A stretch of DNA of 64,000 nt from Nocardioides luteus (GTDB lineage Bacteria > Actinomycetota > Actinomycetes > Propionibacteriales > Nocardioidaceae). Below, one piece after another: positions 42,628 to 50,158 of the stretch. The position numbers and the translations under genes were made by a program. Positions within the stretch are counted from its first letter, which is position 1. Each line of letters begins with the position of its first letter. The notes beneath the pieces were generated by a model, which had not been told where the DNA came from, searched no databases, and saw only the letters and a list, made by a program, of their open reading frames with translations. The stretch lies in the NCBI RefSeq assembly GCF_014648595.1, contig NZ_BMRK01000003.1:106246-170245 (forward strand). Direction: 5' to 3'.

Positions 42628-43164
42628 CCTTCCAGCAGCACCTCTCGGCACCACAGATCAGATGTCACCTAACCCTGCAGCAGTCCCTCCGGGTACGCCG
42701 TTTCCACCCGCGAGAGTGCGGCCTTGGCGAGATCGTCCACGTCGGAGGCGAGGGTCACATCAGCGTTTGAAGATCGCCCTACCAGTGGGGTGGTCGTCGT
42801 CTGGCGCGCTGAGCACGTAGCGGGATTCTCCGGACTCGACCTACCAGCCGGCGGGAGCCGTGAGGAGCGCGCCGTTGATTTTCGCCGTTTCTTCTTCACC
42901 GGACGCGGTTGATGACTCAGAGGCCTCCGGGGCGCTTGGTAAGGATGAGGTGTCGGGTCCCGACGGTGCATCGTTTCCGCCGCAAGAGGAGAGCGCCAAC
43001 GCCGTGATCGCCGCAACGGTGATCGCAGTGAGGGATCGGGCGACGCCCGTCCGAGATCCAGCCATGACCGGAGAGGATAGTGGCTGGCGGACGGGAGTCA
43101 TTGACCTTGACGTACCGATGGACGTCGGCGACCCCTCGTAGATGCCACTGCGCTCGCTCGTTGC

Positions 43165-43764
43165 TCAGCCTGCGAACTTGAACGTTGCCATCACTTCGTT
43201 GATGTACTTATCGATCTTCTTGCGAGACGTCTCCCCGGCGAACGACCAATGCACAGATACCTCGGTGCCGCCGTCCAAGAGAGCACCGTAGAGGTCGTAC
43301 GTTCGAGACTCTCCGGTGGCCTGGATATGGAAGAACTTCGTGCCCCTGAACTGCACATCGTCCAGTCGCTCGACGTCCGAGTAGTCACCGATCACGCTTT
43401 CACGACTGGTCGACGCGAGCTCGTCAGTTGATGCCGCGAGGGTCGACCCTGTCATGAGGGTTGCAAAGCCGTCTCTGAAGCCTTGCTCGTCCTTCGGCGT
43501 GCTCAGTACGTAGTGGACTCCGTCCTCCATACGCACATCCCAAGCGGGCGGCGCCTTGAGCTGCACCCCGTCCGACTCGACGCCGTGCCAACCTGCCCCT
43601 GGGTCGGTGGGCTCAGGCGACGCCGCACCACCCGACGAGGGCGCCGTCATCGTCGTTTCTTTGCCCGACGGGGAGTCTTTGCCGCACCCGGCAACGCCGG
43701 TTCCAAGAAGCACAACCACAGCCGCGGTTGCGAACGCGATGGAGCGTCTCCGAGATCTGGTCAT
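43165..43764 (-). CDS. Lipoprotein, intact paralogue of the IS-disrupted gene
   Basis: This is 199 residues from ATG 43764. The signal peptide RRRSIAFATAAVVVLLGTG ends in lipobox VAGC, followed by a Ser/Thr/Pro-rich linker (KDSPSGKETTMTAPSSGGAASPEPT). The globular part contains LKAPPAWDVRMEDGVHYVLSTPKDEQGFRDGFATLM and ends EVMATFKFAG, similar to the disrupted neighbour. It is divergent from the helical-protein genes, with which it shares a 108-bp promoter region. No function is recognised; probably an extracytoplasmic lipoprotein associated with that locus. Confidence 0.82.
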   Translation of the reverse strand: MTRSRRRSIAFATAAVVVLLGTGVAGCGKDSPSGKETTMTAPSSGGAASPEPTDPGAGWHGVESDGVQLKAPPAWDVRMEDGVHYVLSTPKDEQGFRDGFATLMTGSTLAASTDELASTSRESVIGDYSDVERLDDVQFRGTKFFHIQATGESRTYDLYGALLDGGTEVSVHWSFAGETSRKKIDKYINEVMATFKFAG

Positions 43765-43872
43765 GCCAGAGAGCGTATCGGCTCTTCACAGACTAGTGGC
43801 TTTCTGATCGACACCCCCTAGGGTCTGCTGTTTAACTTAGGTCAACGTCCGGACACACTCGGGAGACTGCCA

Positions 43873-44340
43873 ATGACAGGGCCACGCTCGACTGGGGTCA
43901 ACAAGCCCCTCGTCAATCAGATCAAACAGGTACTCATCGACGACACAGTTGAACTCGACAAGGTGCACGTCGACAAGCCCCGCGCCGGCAGTCTCGGGGG
44001 CAGTCAGACCGCCAACACTCTCGAGACCCTGATGAACCTCGCTACCGAGCGCATCAACTCCGCACTCTCAGAGACCTCGAAAGCCATGGTTTCGTTCGTC
44101 GATGGCCTTGACGACGCTGTCCGTGCTGTAGAGGACGCGGACGAGCAAGCTCGCACGGACGCTCACAACCTGATGACCGCAGGTGTCGACTTGATCAGCC
44201 AACCGTTCTTCGACAACTTGGTCAAGGATGCTCGACTGAACCTACCTGACATCAACCTGCCGTTCCTCCCCGACTTCGGAGCGCTGGAAGAAGCGGCGAC
44301 GCGAGCCAAGTTTGGTCAAGACGACAAGGCGGAGGGGTAA
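43873..44340 (+). CDS. Helical protein resembling a type VII secretion partner protein
   Basis: This 155-residue protein is almost all predicted helix, with a long amphipathic stretch NTLETLMNLATERINSALSETSKAMVSFVDGLDDAVRAVEDADEQARTDAHNLM. It has no signal peptide and no W-x-G motif, so it is not a canonical WXG100 protein. It is followed after 3 bp by a larger helical gene, a pairing reminiscent of ESX/WXG-LXG partners. Codon use is more AT-rich at third positions than in flanking genes, which suggests transfer. The start follows GGGAGACTGCC. Function is a guess. Confidence 0.65.
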   Translation: MTGPRSTGVNKPLVNQIKQVLIDDTVELDKVHVDKPRAGSLGGSQTANTLETLMNLATERINSALSETSKAMVSFVDGLDDAVRAVEDADEQARTDAHNLMTAGVDLISQPFFDNLVKDARLNLPDINLPFLPDFGALEEAATRAKFGQDDKAEG

Positions 44341-44343
44341 TCC

Positions 44344-45720
44344 ATGGGTCCTAGAGGCACCATGATGTCAATTCTCAGAGAGTATGTGGTCAACGCTGAC
44401 CCCGACGACATACAAACGCGTCTGGAGGACTGGGAGAACGCCCGAAGGGTGTTCCAAGAACTTGTGAAAGACCTCCACCTAGCTGCGAAGAGGGTCCCAG
44501 AGGCGTTCGAGGAGACCTCGGACACCAGCATCGCTGCCAAAGCTGCGTTCCAGACCTCTGCAACTAAGTTGACCAGCAAGGTCCAACAACTCACAGATGC
44601 CATTGAGGCCCTCGGTGAGGCCCGCGCTGAGGTCAAGCGGGCGCAGGAGAAACATCGGGCCCTCGAACAGAAGCTTTCTTTCGAACCGGTCTCTGCCCCG
44701 GATGAGTCGGCCTCGAAGTACGCCCAGACCGGTCCTGGCATCGACTCGGCGCAAGCAGTTCAAAACCGGAAGAACTTCCAAGCCGATCGCCGCGCGTACG
44801 ACGCTCAGCAAGCAACTATCGCTGACGCTGAACAGGCTGCTGCACGACAAATCGAGCAGGTCGATACGCAAAACTACACATCCCAGCCGCCAGTTCGTGC
44901 CCTTACGGAAGAGCCCGGGTCTCCGAACGACCCTGCGCCAAAGCCGCCGTCGTCCCCGGGCTCCTACAGCCAGATTGCCGCATCTCGAGCACGGATCTCG
45001 AAGATCAACTCCAACACCCTCTACCCCGAGGGCTGGGGTCACGAGATCATCGCGCAGGAGAAGGCGAACATCGAGGCACACCAGGCGGAGAACAAGCCGG
45101 AATGGGACGGCAACCAGTGGATCAACGCTGACGGCTCGCCTGCGCCGTCGACCTCGTACGCGATGGTCGAAACGGCCAACGGGCTGGCTCCGCTCGCGGG
45201 CGGAACCGGCGGGATGACCGCCATGGCCGTTGCTGGCGGCGGCGCGCTCCTGACCGCAGGCGTGGCGAAGGCGCTCGCCAGCAAGTTTGCCGCGGGCGGG
45301 GCGTCCGCGAAGGCGGGCGCCCCGGCAGCCACCTCGAGGTCGGCCGCAGCTCGTTCGACAGGCGCCCGTGCGGGTGCGGCTGGCGCCAGGGGTGCCGGTG
45401 CAGGTGCGGGAGCCCGCGGCGCAGGCGGTCGTGGAGCCGGCGGACGTGGTGCAGGTGCGGCTGGCGGCCGTGGTGCAGGTGCGGCTGGCGGCCGTGGTGC
45501 TGGTCGGGCTGGTGCAGGCGGGCGCGGAGCCGGCGTGGGCGGTCGCCGCGGCGGCAAGAAGCGCGACGAGAACGGCAGCCAGAACCAGGAGTGGGCAGCC
45601 GACTACACCGATGACTGGACCGAGACCGCCAGCGACGTTCTGGACCCTGGCGCATCGCGCGGTTGGGTTCCCAACCCTCCCGCTGACGGCGGCGAGAGCG
45701 GGCCTCGCCAGTCCAAGTAA
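44344..45720 (+). CDS. Helical protein with Gly/Ala/Arg-rich repeat tail, T7SS-substrate-like
   Basis: This is 458 residues. The N-terminal 150 are helical with coiled-coil features (SILREYVVNADPDDIQTRLEDWENARRVFQELVKDL; LGEARAEVKRAQEKHRALEQ), like the LXG/WXG-type domains of secreted proteins. Next comes a linker with PKPPSSPGSYS and the segment LYPEGWGHEIIAQEKANIEAHQAENKPEWDGNQW. A hydrophobic GGTGGMTAMAVAGGGALLTAGVAKALAS is followed by an Ala/Gly/Arg-rich repeat (about residues 339-405, GARGAGA and RGAG units), then KKRDENG and an acidic tail (YTDDWTETASDVLDPG). No enzymatic toxin domain is recognised. It ends at a strong terminator. Confidence 0.7.
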   Translation: MGPRGTMMSILREYVVNADPDDIQTRLEDWENARRVFQELVKDLHLAAKRVPEAFEETSDTSIAAKAAFQTSATKLTSKVQQLTDAIEALGEARAEVKRAQEKHRALEQKLSFEPVSAPDESASKYAQTGPGIDSAQAVQNRKNFQADRRAYDAQQATIADAEQAAARQIEQVDTQNYTSQPPVRALTEEPGSPNDPAPKPPSSPGSYSQIAASRARISKINSNTLYPEGWGHEIIAQEKANIEAHQAENKPEWDGNQWINADGSPAPSTSYAMVETANGLAPLAGGTGGMTAMAVAGGGALLTAGVAKALASKFAAGGASAKAGAPAATSRSAAARSTGARAGAAGARGAGAGAGARGAGGRGAGGRGAGAAGGRGAGAAGGRGAGRAGAGGRGAGVGGRRGGKKRDENGSQNQEWAADYTDDWTETASDVLDPGASRGWVPNPPADGGESGPRQSK

Positions 45721-45731
45721 CAACGTGAAAG

Positions 45732-45775
45732 AGAAGCGGTGCTGATCCAGCAGAAGACGGATCAGCACCGCTTCT
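45732..45775 (+). terminator. Strong terminator after the RGA-tail gene
   Basis: AGAAGCGGTGCTGATCC and GGATCAGCACCGCTTCT form a perfect 17-bp stem with a 10-nt loop. It lies just after the stop at 45720 and before the RidA-family stop at 45787, so it is suited to both convergent transcripts. Confidence 0.9.
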
Positions 45776-45786
45776 CGTCGTTTCCT

Positions 45787-46194
45787 TCACGCGACAGAGG
45801 TGCCCTCGAGCTCGATCATCTGGCCGGGAACGGCCAGACGGGTGACGCCGAGCATGGTGGTCGTTGGCGCTACCCCCGCCGCGCCGAGGCGTGAGGCGAG
45901 CGCGTCGTAATGCTGAAAGAGGAGGTCGACATCGGTGGCGTACACGTTGAGCCGGACCAAGTTGCTCAGAGACATCTCGGCATCACCGAGTACAGCCTCC
46001 AGATTGTCGAGGCTCAGACGGATCTGCGCGACCATGTCGCCTTCGTGCTGCGGCTTGCCGTCGGCACCCATCGCGGTCTGGCCCGAGCAGTAGAGCGTGC
46101 GGGTCGCACCGGTCACGACCTCACCTTGGTTGAAGCCCAGCCCCGTCGACCAGGTCACGGGGTTCACTGGGATTCGTTCGATCGCCATGTCCAT
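45787..46194 (-). CDS. RidA/YjgF-family protein
   Basis: This is about 135 residues from ATG 46194 (MDMAIERIPVNPVTWSTGLGFNQG); ATG 46188 is also possible. YjgF fold: VVTGATRTLYCSGQTAMGADGKPQHEGDMVAQIRLSLDNLEAVL and LSNLVRLNVYATDVDLLFQHY. The classical Arg (RidA deaminase) would lie in SNLVRLNVYATD. Members of this family deaminate enamines or process other small metabolites. It is divergent from a decayed WYL regulator, probably once its repressor. Confidence 0.9.
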   Translation of the reverse strand: MDMAIERIPVNPVTWSTGLGFNQGEVVTGATRTLYCSGQTAMGADGKPQHEGDMVAQIRLSLDNLEAVLGDAEMSLSNLVRLNVYATDVDLLFQHYDALASRLGAAGVAPTTTMLGVTRLAVPGQMIELEGTSVA

Positions 46195-46290
46195 CTCCGT
46201 TCGGCTCACGCGAGGGCCTCCCCCGCGGCGGATCCAGCCTCGCAAGGAAACACGACATCCTCTGTCAGGTATTCGATTAGATTCTGACCC

Positions 46291-47230
46291 GTGCGTGCCG
46301 ACCGGCTGGTGTCCCTGGTGCTCCTCCTGCGCCAGCGCGGACGGCTGACCGCTGACGTCCTCGCCCAGGAGCTCGAGCTCGACCCGTACCGTGCTGTGCG
46401 ACATCGAAGCGCTTTCGGCCGCCGGCGTCCCGGTCTACGCCGAGCGCGGCCGCCACGGTGTCTACTCCTTGCTCCCCGGGTTTCGGACCGAGCTCACCGG
46501 CCTGAACCATGATGAGGCCCTCGCCCTCCTGACCGCCGGTTCGGGACGTGCCGAGCAGATCTTCGGGCTCGGCTCAGCGCTCGCGTCAGCGATGCGGAAG
46601 ATGGTGGACGCACTCCCAGAAGGCCACCAGACCGCAACGAGCGACGCCGCGCAGCGGTTCCTCTTGACCCGGAGACCGACCTGCTCTCGCGCCGGCTCGA
46701 CGTCGACGAGGTCCCCGACCACACCATGGCCGAGGTCCGACAAGCAGTGCTCACCGGACACAAGCTGCACCTCCACTACGCCTCCCGAGGCCAGGCGCCG
46801 CGCTGATGCATCGTCGACCCGATCGGTCTGGTCACCGTGCGCGAGAAGGGCTACCTGCTGACCACCGAGGACGGCGTCGACCGCACCTTCCGGATGTCGC
46901 GCATCATGGAAGCGAGCGCCTCCCCGATCCGGCTGAACGGCCGGAGCACGTCGATCTCCATCGCATCTGGGCCGATCGCTGCGCGCAGTTCCTTTCGGAC
47001 GGCCACATCGCCGTCCAGGTTCGTGTCGATCCAGTACGGAGCGACCAACTGCTCGACATGGCCGAGGCCGTACGCGCGGAGGCGCCAGACCCGGACGGCT
47101 GGCTCCGTCTGGAGGTCACCTTCCAAGACTTATGGCACGCAGAGGGGCACTGTGGCAGCTCGGCGCCGAGGTCGAAGCGCTGGACCCGCCGGAGCTCCGC
47201 CGCGCGATGGACGAACGGCGCTCGCAGTAG
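46291..47230 (+). pseudogene. Decayed HTH-WYL transcriptional regulator
   Basis: Pieces of one protein occur in order but in different frames: MRADRLVSLVLLLRQRGRLTADVLAQELE (46291), CDIEALSAAGVPVYAERGRHGVYSLLPGFRTELTG (from about 46398), LDPETDLLSRRLDVDEVPDTTMAEVRQAVL (from about 46665), a TGA, then IVDPIGLVTVREKGYLLTTEDGVDRTFRMSRIMEA (from 46808), and HVDLHRIWADRCAQFLSDGHIAVQVRVDP (from about 46950). These are the DeoR-like HTH and WYL parts of an actinobacterial regulator. At least four frame breaks and one stop show that it is inactive. It would have controlled the divergent RidA gene. Confidence 0.87.
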
Positions 47231-47971
47231 CGAACCGATACTCCTTGCCTGCCGCGGGAATCTAGACTTGGCTCCGGCGTTGGTCTAGAAGCAGAAGCGT
47301 CGACACGCGATGTATCGAGCAGATCGACGTCGCTCCCGGACACCGGGAACGACGTCTTCCTGGAGGACCGAGCCCGCCGACTGTGTCGTCTACACGCACC
47401 TTGGCAAGACAACGGCGAAGTACGGCGCGCGACCGAACGTGCGGATTTCGATCGTGGCGAGACCTGCGACTCGCGGAGGCAGGCGATTTTTCGACGTACC
47501 TTGTAAGGGCAGGCGACCTCGACCCCCGGACATGCGGCGAGGGCGCAGAGGCTCACGCCACACGGTTCATCTCACCCAAGTGCTCGATGTCGTCGTCGAG
47601 CTGGCGACGGGCGTCGGGGGCCGTGGGAGCGGCAGTAGGACTAGAAGAGGAAGACGAGGGGCCAGGACGCAAGAGGCGGGGATGGATCAACAGAACCGGC
47701 GACAGCTTCACCACCGCAGCAGCCCTTTGTCGTCAGGCCGCAGGACTCGCTCGGCCTTCAAGTGAAGGTCGCCCACCACGGGACTACGGCTAGGCTCAAA
47801 CCTGCCGTTCCGCCCCGGTGAACTCCCTCGACGGCCGAAGCCTCCATCCGTGCATCGCCGTCGCGATGAAACGGACGTTCGCCGGCGCGCGTTCGATGGA
47901 TAAACCTTCTTGTTCCGGAACGATCCCGGGTCGACGATGAGGCCGCCTCCGCAGCGGATCATCGAGGATCG
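47231..47971. other. Gene-poor remnant region with a duplicated gene fragment
   Basis: These 741 bases carry no convincing gene. At about 47562-47680 there is a degenerate copy of the end of the PGPGW-family gene at 49066: on the minus strand it reads DARRQLDDDIEHLGEMNRVA before a stop, against DARHQLDEDIEHTGEMNRVA in the intact gene. The remainder (47231-47560 and 47700-47971) has no family signature I can see and lower GC than the flanks. Confidence 0.65.
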
Positions 47972-48862
47972 CTAACTCGAGGACAGACCGACCGAGACCG
48001 GCGAAATCCCTGACCCGAAATCGAAAGTCACTTCAGCGGGCAGGTTCGGAGCAGCGAATGCAAACCTATGCACTGCGTCCGACGGACTCGCCAACTCGCG
48101 TCCCGTGTCCTGCCCGATGCGTACGGTCGCCTGGCCCTCAATATCGGCATCGACCACCACCCACGTCTGACCGTTCGGCGCCCAGCCCGACCCGGCGACG
48201 TAAGGGAGGACATGCACCGCCCGCACTCCGCACTCATGCGTAAGTGCTGCCTCCTTCGGCTTGAACGCGTCAGCCGGGCATCGTCTGTCGAGAGTCGTCG
48301 ACGCTGACTCGAGGTCCTTCAGCTGAGCACCTTGATCTCCCTCGACAACACCTGTCTCAAGGTCGACGCTTTGCGTCACACCGTCATACTCCACCTGGAG
48401 GACCGAAGGGTTCTTCGCGCCTACGACCAGCCCGCGATACCACTGCGATGGCGCCTCTGCCGGAAGAGACACCTTCTTGTTGCCATCAAGCAGTGAGAAA
48501 GAAGGCATTGGCAGCGACTCCAAGGTCTGGTCATCGAGAAGTACGTCGCGCCCATCTGAACTCGGATGAAGTTTGAGAGTCCAAGCCAAGCCGACCAGTG
48601 TCACCCCGTCCCGAGGTTTCAGGTCGCCAGCATCGCTAGCAACCTCGTCCATCGCAGGCACTACCTTGACGGTCAGCACCCCAGTCGGGAGACCCAGTTC
48701 AGCTTTACTGCCTCCGCTGATCTTCTCGGGCGAAACCTTCTCGACCTGACCAGCTTGCACCCCATGACCAGCATCATCAGTTTCCGATGAGCACGCTACC
48801 AACGCCAGACCCGCTAGGGCCGAAGCCACGATCAACCGCGCAGTCGACCACCGGTTCACCAC
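47972..48862 (-). CDS. Lipoprotein of unknown function
   Basis: GTG 48862 follows GAGGAGGGCG and gives 296 residues; a GTG at 48859 is also possible. The signal peptide STARLIVASALAGLAL ends in lipobox VAC followed by SSETDDAGHG. The mature part is beta-rich with SLLDGNKKVSLPAEAP, YRGLVVGAKNPSVLQVEYDGVTQSVDLETG and AGSGWAPNGQTWVVVDADIEG. I recognise no family. Codon use resembles the helical-protein genes, so it belongs to the same low-GC segment. It is probably extracytoplasmic. Confidence 0.78.
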   Translation of the reverse strand: MVNRWSTARLIVASALAGLALVACSSETDDAGHGVQAGQVEKVSPEKISGGSKAELGLPTGVLTVKVVPAMDEVASDAGDLKPRDGVTLVGLAWTLKLHPSSDGRDVLLDDQTLESLPMPSFSLLDGNKKVSLPAEAPSQWYRGLVVGAKNPSVLQVEYDGVTQSVDLETGVVEGDQGAQLKDLESASTTLDRRCPADAFKPKEAALTHECGVRAVHVLPYVAGSGWAPNGQTWVVVDADIEGQATVRIGQDTGRELASPSDAVHRFAFAAPNLPAEVTFDFGSGISPVSVGLSSS

Positions 48863-49065
48863 CGCCCTCCTCGATCCGTGATCTTCCAGTTGTCGTCATT
48901 CTCATAAACTCGCCCCCGCTTCGCGCACCACACCCAGAGGCTTTGCGTAGTCCAGCGTGACGATGCTCTGGTGCTTTGCACCTGCAGCCCGCGTCCGCCT
49001 AGGCGGAAGGCGTACCAGAGTGCCATCGACCTCGAGACTAGGGCGTGGGCATCCTTTCAACACGC

Positions 49066-49563
49066 TCAGGCGACGCGGTTCATCTCACCGGTGTGCTCGA
49101 TGTCCTCGTCGAGCTGGTGGCGGGCGTCGGGGTGGCCGTGGAAGCGGCGGTAGGAGTAGAAGAGGATGCCCAGGGCGAGGGCGGAGGAGGCGAGGAGGGT
49201 GACGCCGGTCCAGGCTCCGCCGAGGAGCCAGAAGGTGGCCTCCAGCGGCCACCAGTGGGGCGCGGGCGGGCTGATCAGGAAGACGACGCCGACGGCGCCG
49301 ATGCAGAGCGACCCGAGGGTCGAGAGGATGATGCGGGGCCAGGTCTCGACGCCCTCGGCCACACCTCGCATCGCCCGGAGCCGCACCGGCTCGACGTAGC
49401 GGCGGGCCCAGGCGTACTGCCTCGACAGCACCGCGAGGCCGCCGAAGAGCATCAGCAGTCCGGGGCCGGGCAGCACCATCGCGGCGATGCCGGCGACCAC
49501 CAGCAACCAGCCGACGGTCTCGTAGGCGAGCCGCTTCGCTGCGGCTCCTGCGAGGGACTTCAT
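49066..49563 (-). CDS. PGPGW-family small membrane protein
   Basis: From ATG 49563 (MKSLAGAAAKRLAYETVGWLLVVAGIAAMVLPGPGLLMLFGGLAVLS) this is 165 residues. The first hairpin carries the PGPG motif that names the family; two more hydrophobic segments follow (STLGSLCIGAVGVVFLI; WTGVTLLASSALALGILFY). The tail DARHQLDEDIEHTGEMNRVA is cytoplasmic and is the part duplicated at about 47.6 kb. The family is common in actinobacteria and uncharacterised. Confidence 0.88.
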   Translation of the reverse strand: MKSLAGAAAKRLAYETVGWLLVVAGIAAMVLPGPGLLMLFGGLAVLSRQYAWARRYVEPVRLRAMRGVAEGVETWPRIILSTLGSLCIGAVGVVFLISPPAPHWWPLEATFWLLGGAWTGVTLLASSALALGILFYSYRRFHGHPDARHQLDEDIEHTGEMNRVA

Positions 49564-49619
49564 GGGAATAGCCTGCCATTCAGGTACAACCCCGAGACCA
49601 ACGAGTGGGTTGCGATCGG

Positions 49620-49994
49620 TCATGCGGCGAGGTCGTATTTGATGCCCTCAGGGCTCGGGAAGGTGAGCCAGAGGACGGCGAGAACGATGTCGCCGATGAT
49701 GGGTACGACCAGGATCAGCTGCCACCAACCGGAACGGTTGATGTCGTGGAGACGGCGCGCGCCGAGGGCGATGGACGGCACGAACGCCGCCAGCGCGTAG
49801 AGGCTGATCACGAGGCTCACCACGTCGTTGCGCGCCAGCACGAGGACGATGAGCAGGAGAAGGTTCACGAGCATCGGCCAGAGCAGCTCGGTGCGGCTGG
49901 CGCGACCCGAGAACGTCGCGTACTTCTTCCAGAACCGCGCGTAGGCCTCGGTGATCGAGGCCGCACGGAGCGGCTGGTCCAAGGGGATCGTCAC
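49620..49994 (-). CDS. DUF805-family membrane protein
   Basis: From GTG 49994 (MTIPLDQPLRAASITEAYARFWKKYATFSGRASRTELLW) this is 124 residues. The signature FSGRASRTELLWPML and the later GARRLHDINRSGWWQLI are typical of DUF805 proteins, with three membrane segments in between and after. No function has been established for the family. It is next to, but not overlapping, the PGPGW gene. Confidence 0.9.
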   Translation of the reverse strand: MTIPLDQPLRAASITEAYARFWKKYATFSGRASRTELLWPMLVNLLLLIVLVLARNDVVSLVISLYALAAFVPSIALGARRLHDINRSGWWQLILVVPIIGDIVLAVLWLTFPSPEGIKYDLAA

Positions 49995-50107
49995 GGGCAG
50001 GAACCTTAGGTGGGGACGTCGGCCACGTAAATATCGGCCCGGGCATCTGTTCCAGATAGCAGCAAAGTTCATCTTCCCGTAGCAAACGGTTGCACCTGGA
50101 AACATCA

Positions 50108-50144
50108 GGGGCGACGTACGGAAGCATTCTCCGTACGCCGCCCC
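50108..50144. terminator. Terminator of the PEPCK gene
   Basis: GGGGCGACGTACGG and CCGTACGCCGCCCC form a 14-bp stem with a single mismatch and a 9-nt loop. It lies 15 bases beyond the PEPCK stop (50159, minus strand). Confidence 0.8.
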
Positions 50145-50158
50145 CTCGATGTGGAACG

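Larger units (their letters stand above)
41382..42687. mobile_element. IS3-family insertion sequence
   Basis: The 1306-bp element has inverted ends GGGACTGCTGCAGG at 41382-41395 and CCTGCAGCAGTCCC at 42674-42687, each followed inward after four bases by GGTGACA (41400-41406, and its complement at 42663-42669). A 3-bp target duplication TCC flanks it (41379-41381 and 42688-42690). Inside, on the minus strand, are orfA and orfB with an ATGA overlap preceded by GGGAAAA, a possible slippage site for making the fused transposase. Confidence 0.9.
41168..43065 (-). pseudogene. Lipoprotein gene interrupted by an IS3-family element
   Basis: The 5' part begins at ATG 43065 with a lipoprotein signal (MAGSRTGVARSLTAITVAAI then lipobox LSSC) and runs to a TAG at 42841. 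Further homologous sequence is in other frames up to 42688. The 3' part (DVKYGGSTFFHLRGTNETERFDHYG to MPTFKFGG) ends at 41168. Deleting 41382-42687 plus one copy of the TCC duplication joins ETAYP to DGKRLPDVKYGG in one frame. The intact paralogue at 43165-43764 has the same order (VQFRGTKFFHIQATGES...MATFKFAG). A nonsense codon and a frameshift upstream of the insertion show further decay. Function unknown; likely surface-anchored. Confidence 0.88.

Noticed and set aside
43873-44340. Canonical WXG100/ESAT-6 protein
   Set aside because: The protein is helical and of suitable context but 155 residues long and without a W-x-G motif, so only a loose resemblance to type VII substrates is claimed.
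47231-47560. Possible small genes downstream of the WYL pseudogene
   Set aside because: All frames give Arg/Ser-rich sequence without motif, ribosome-binding site or coherent codon use.
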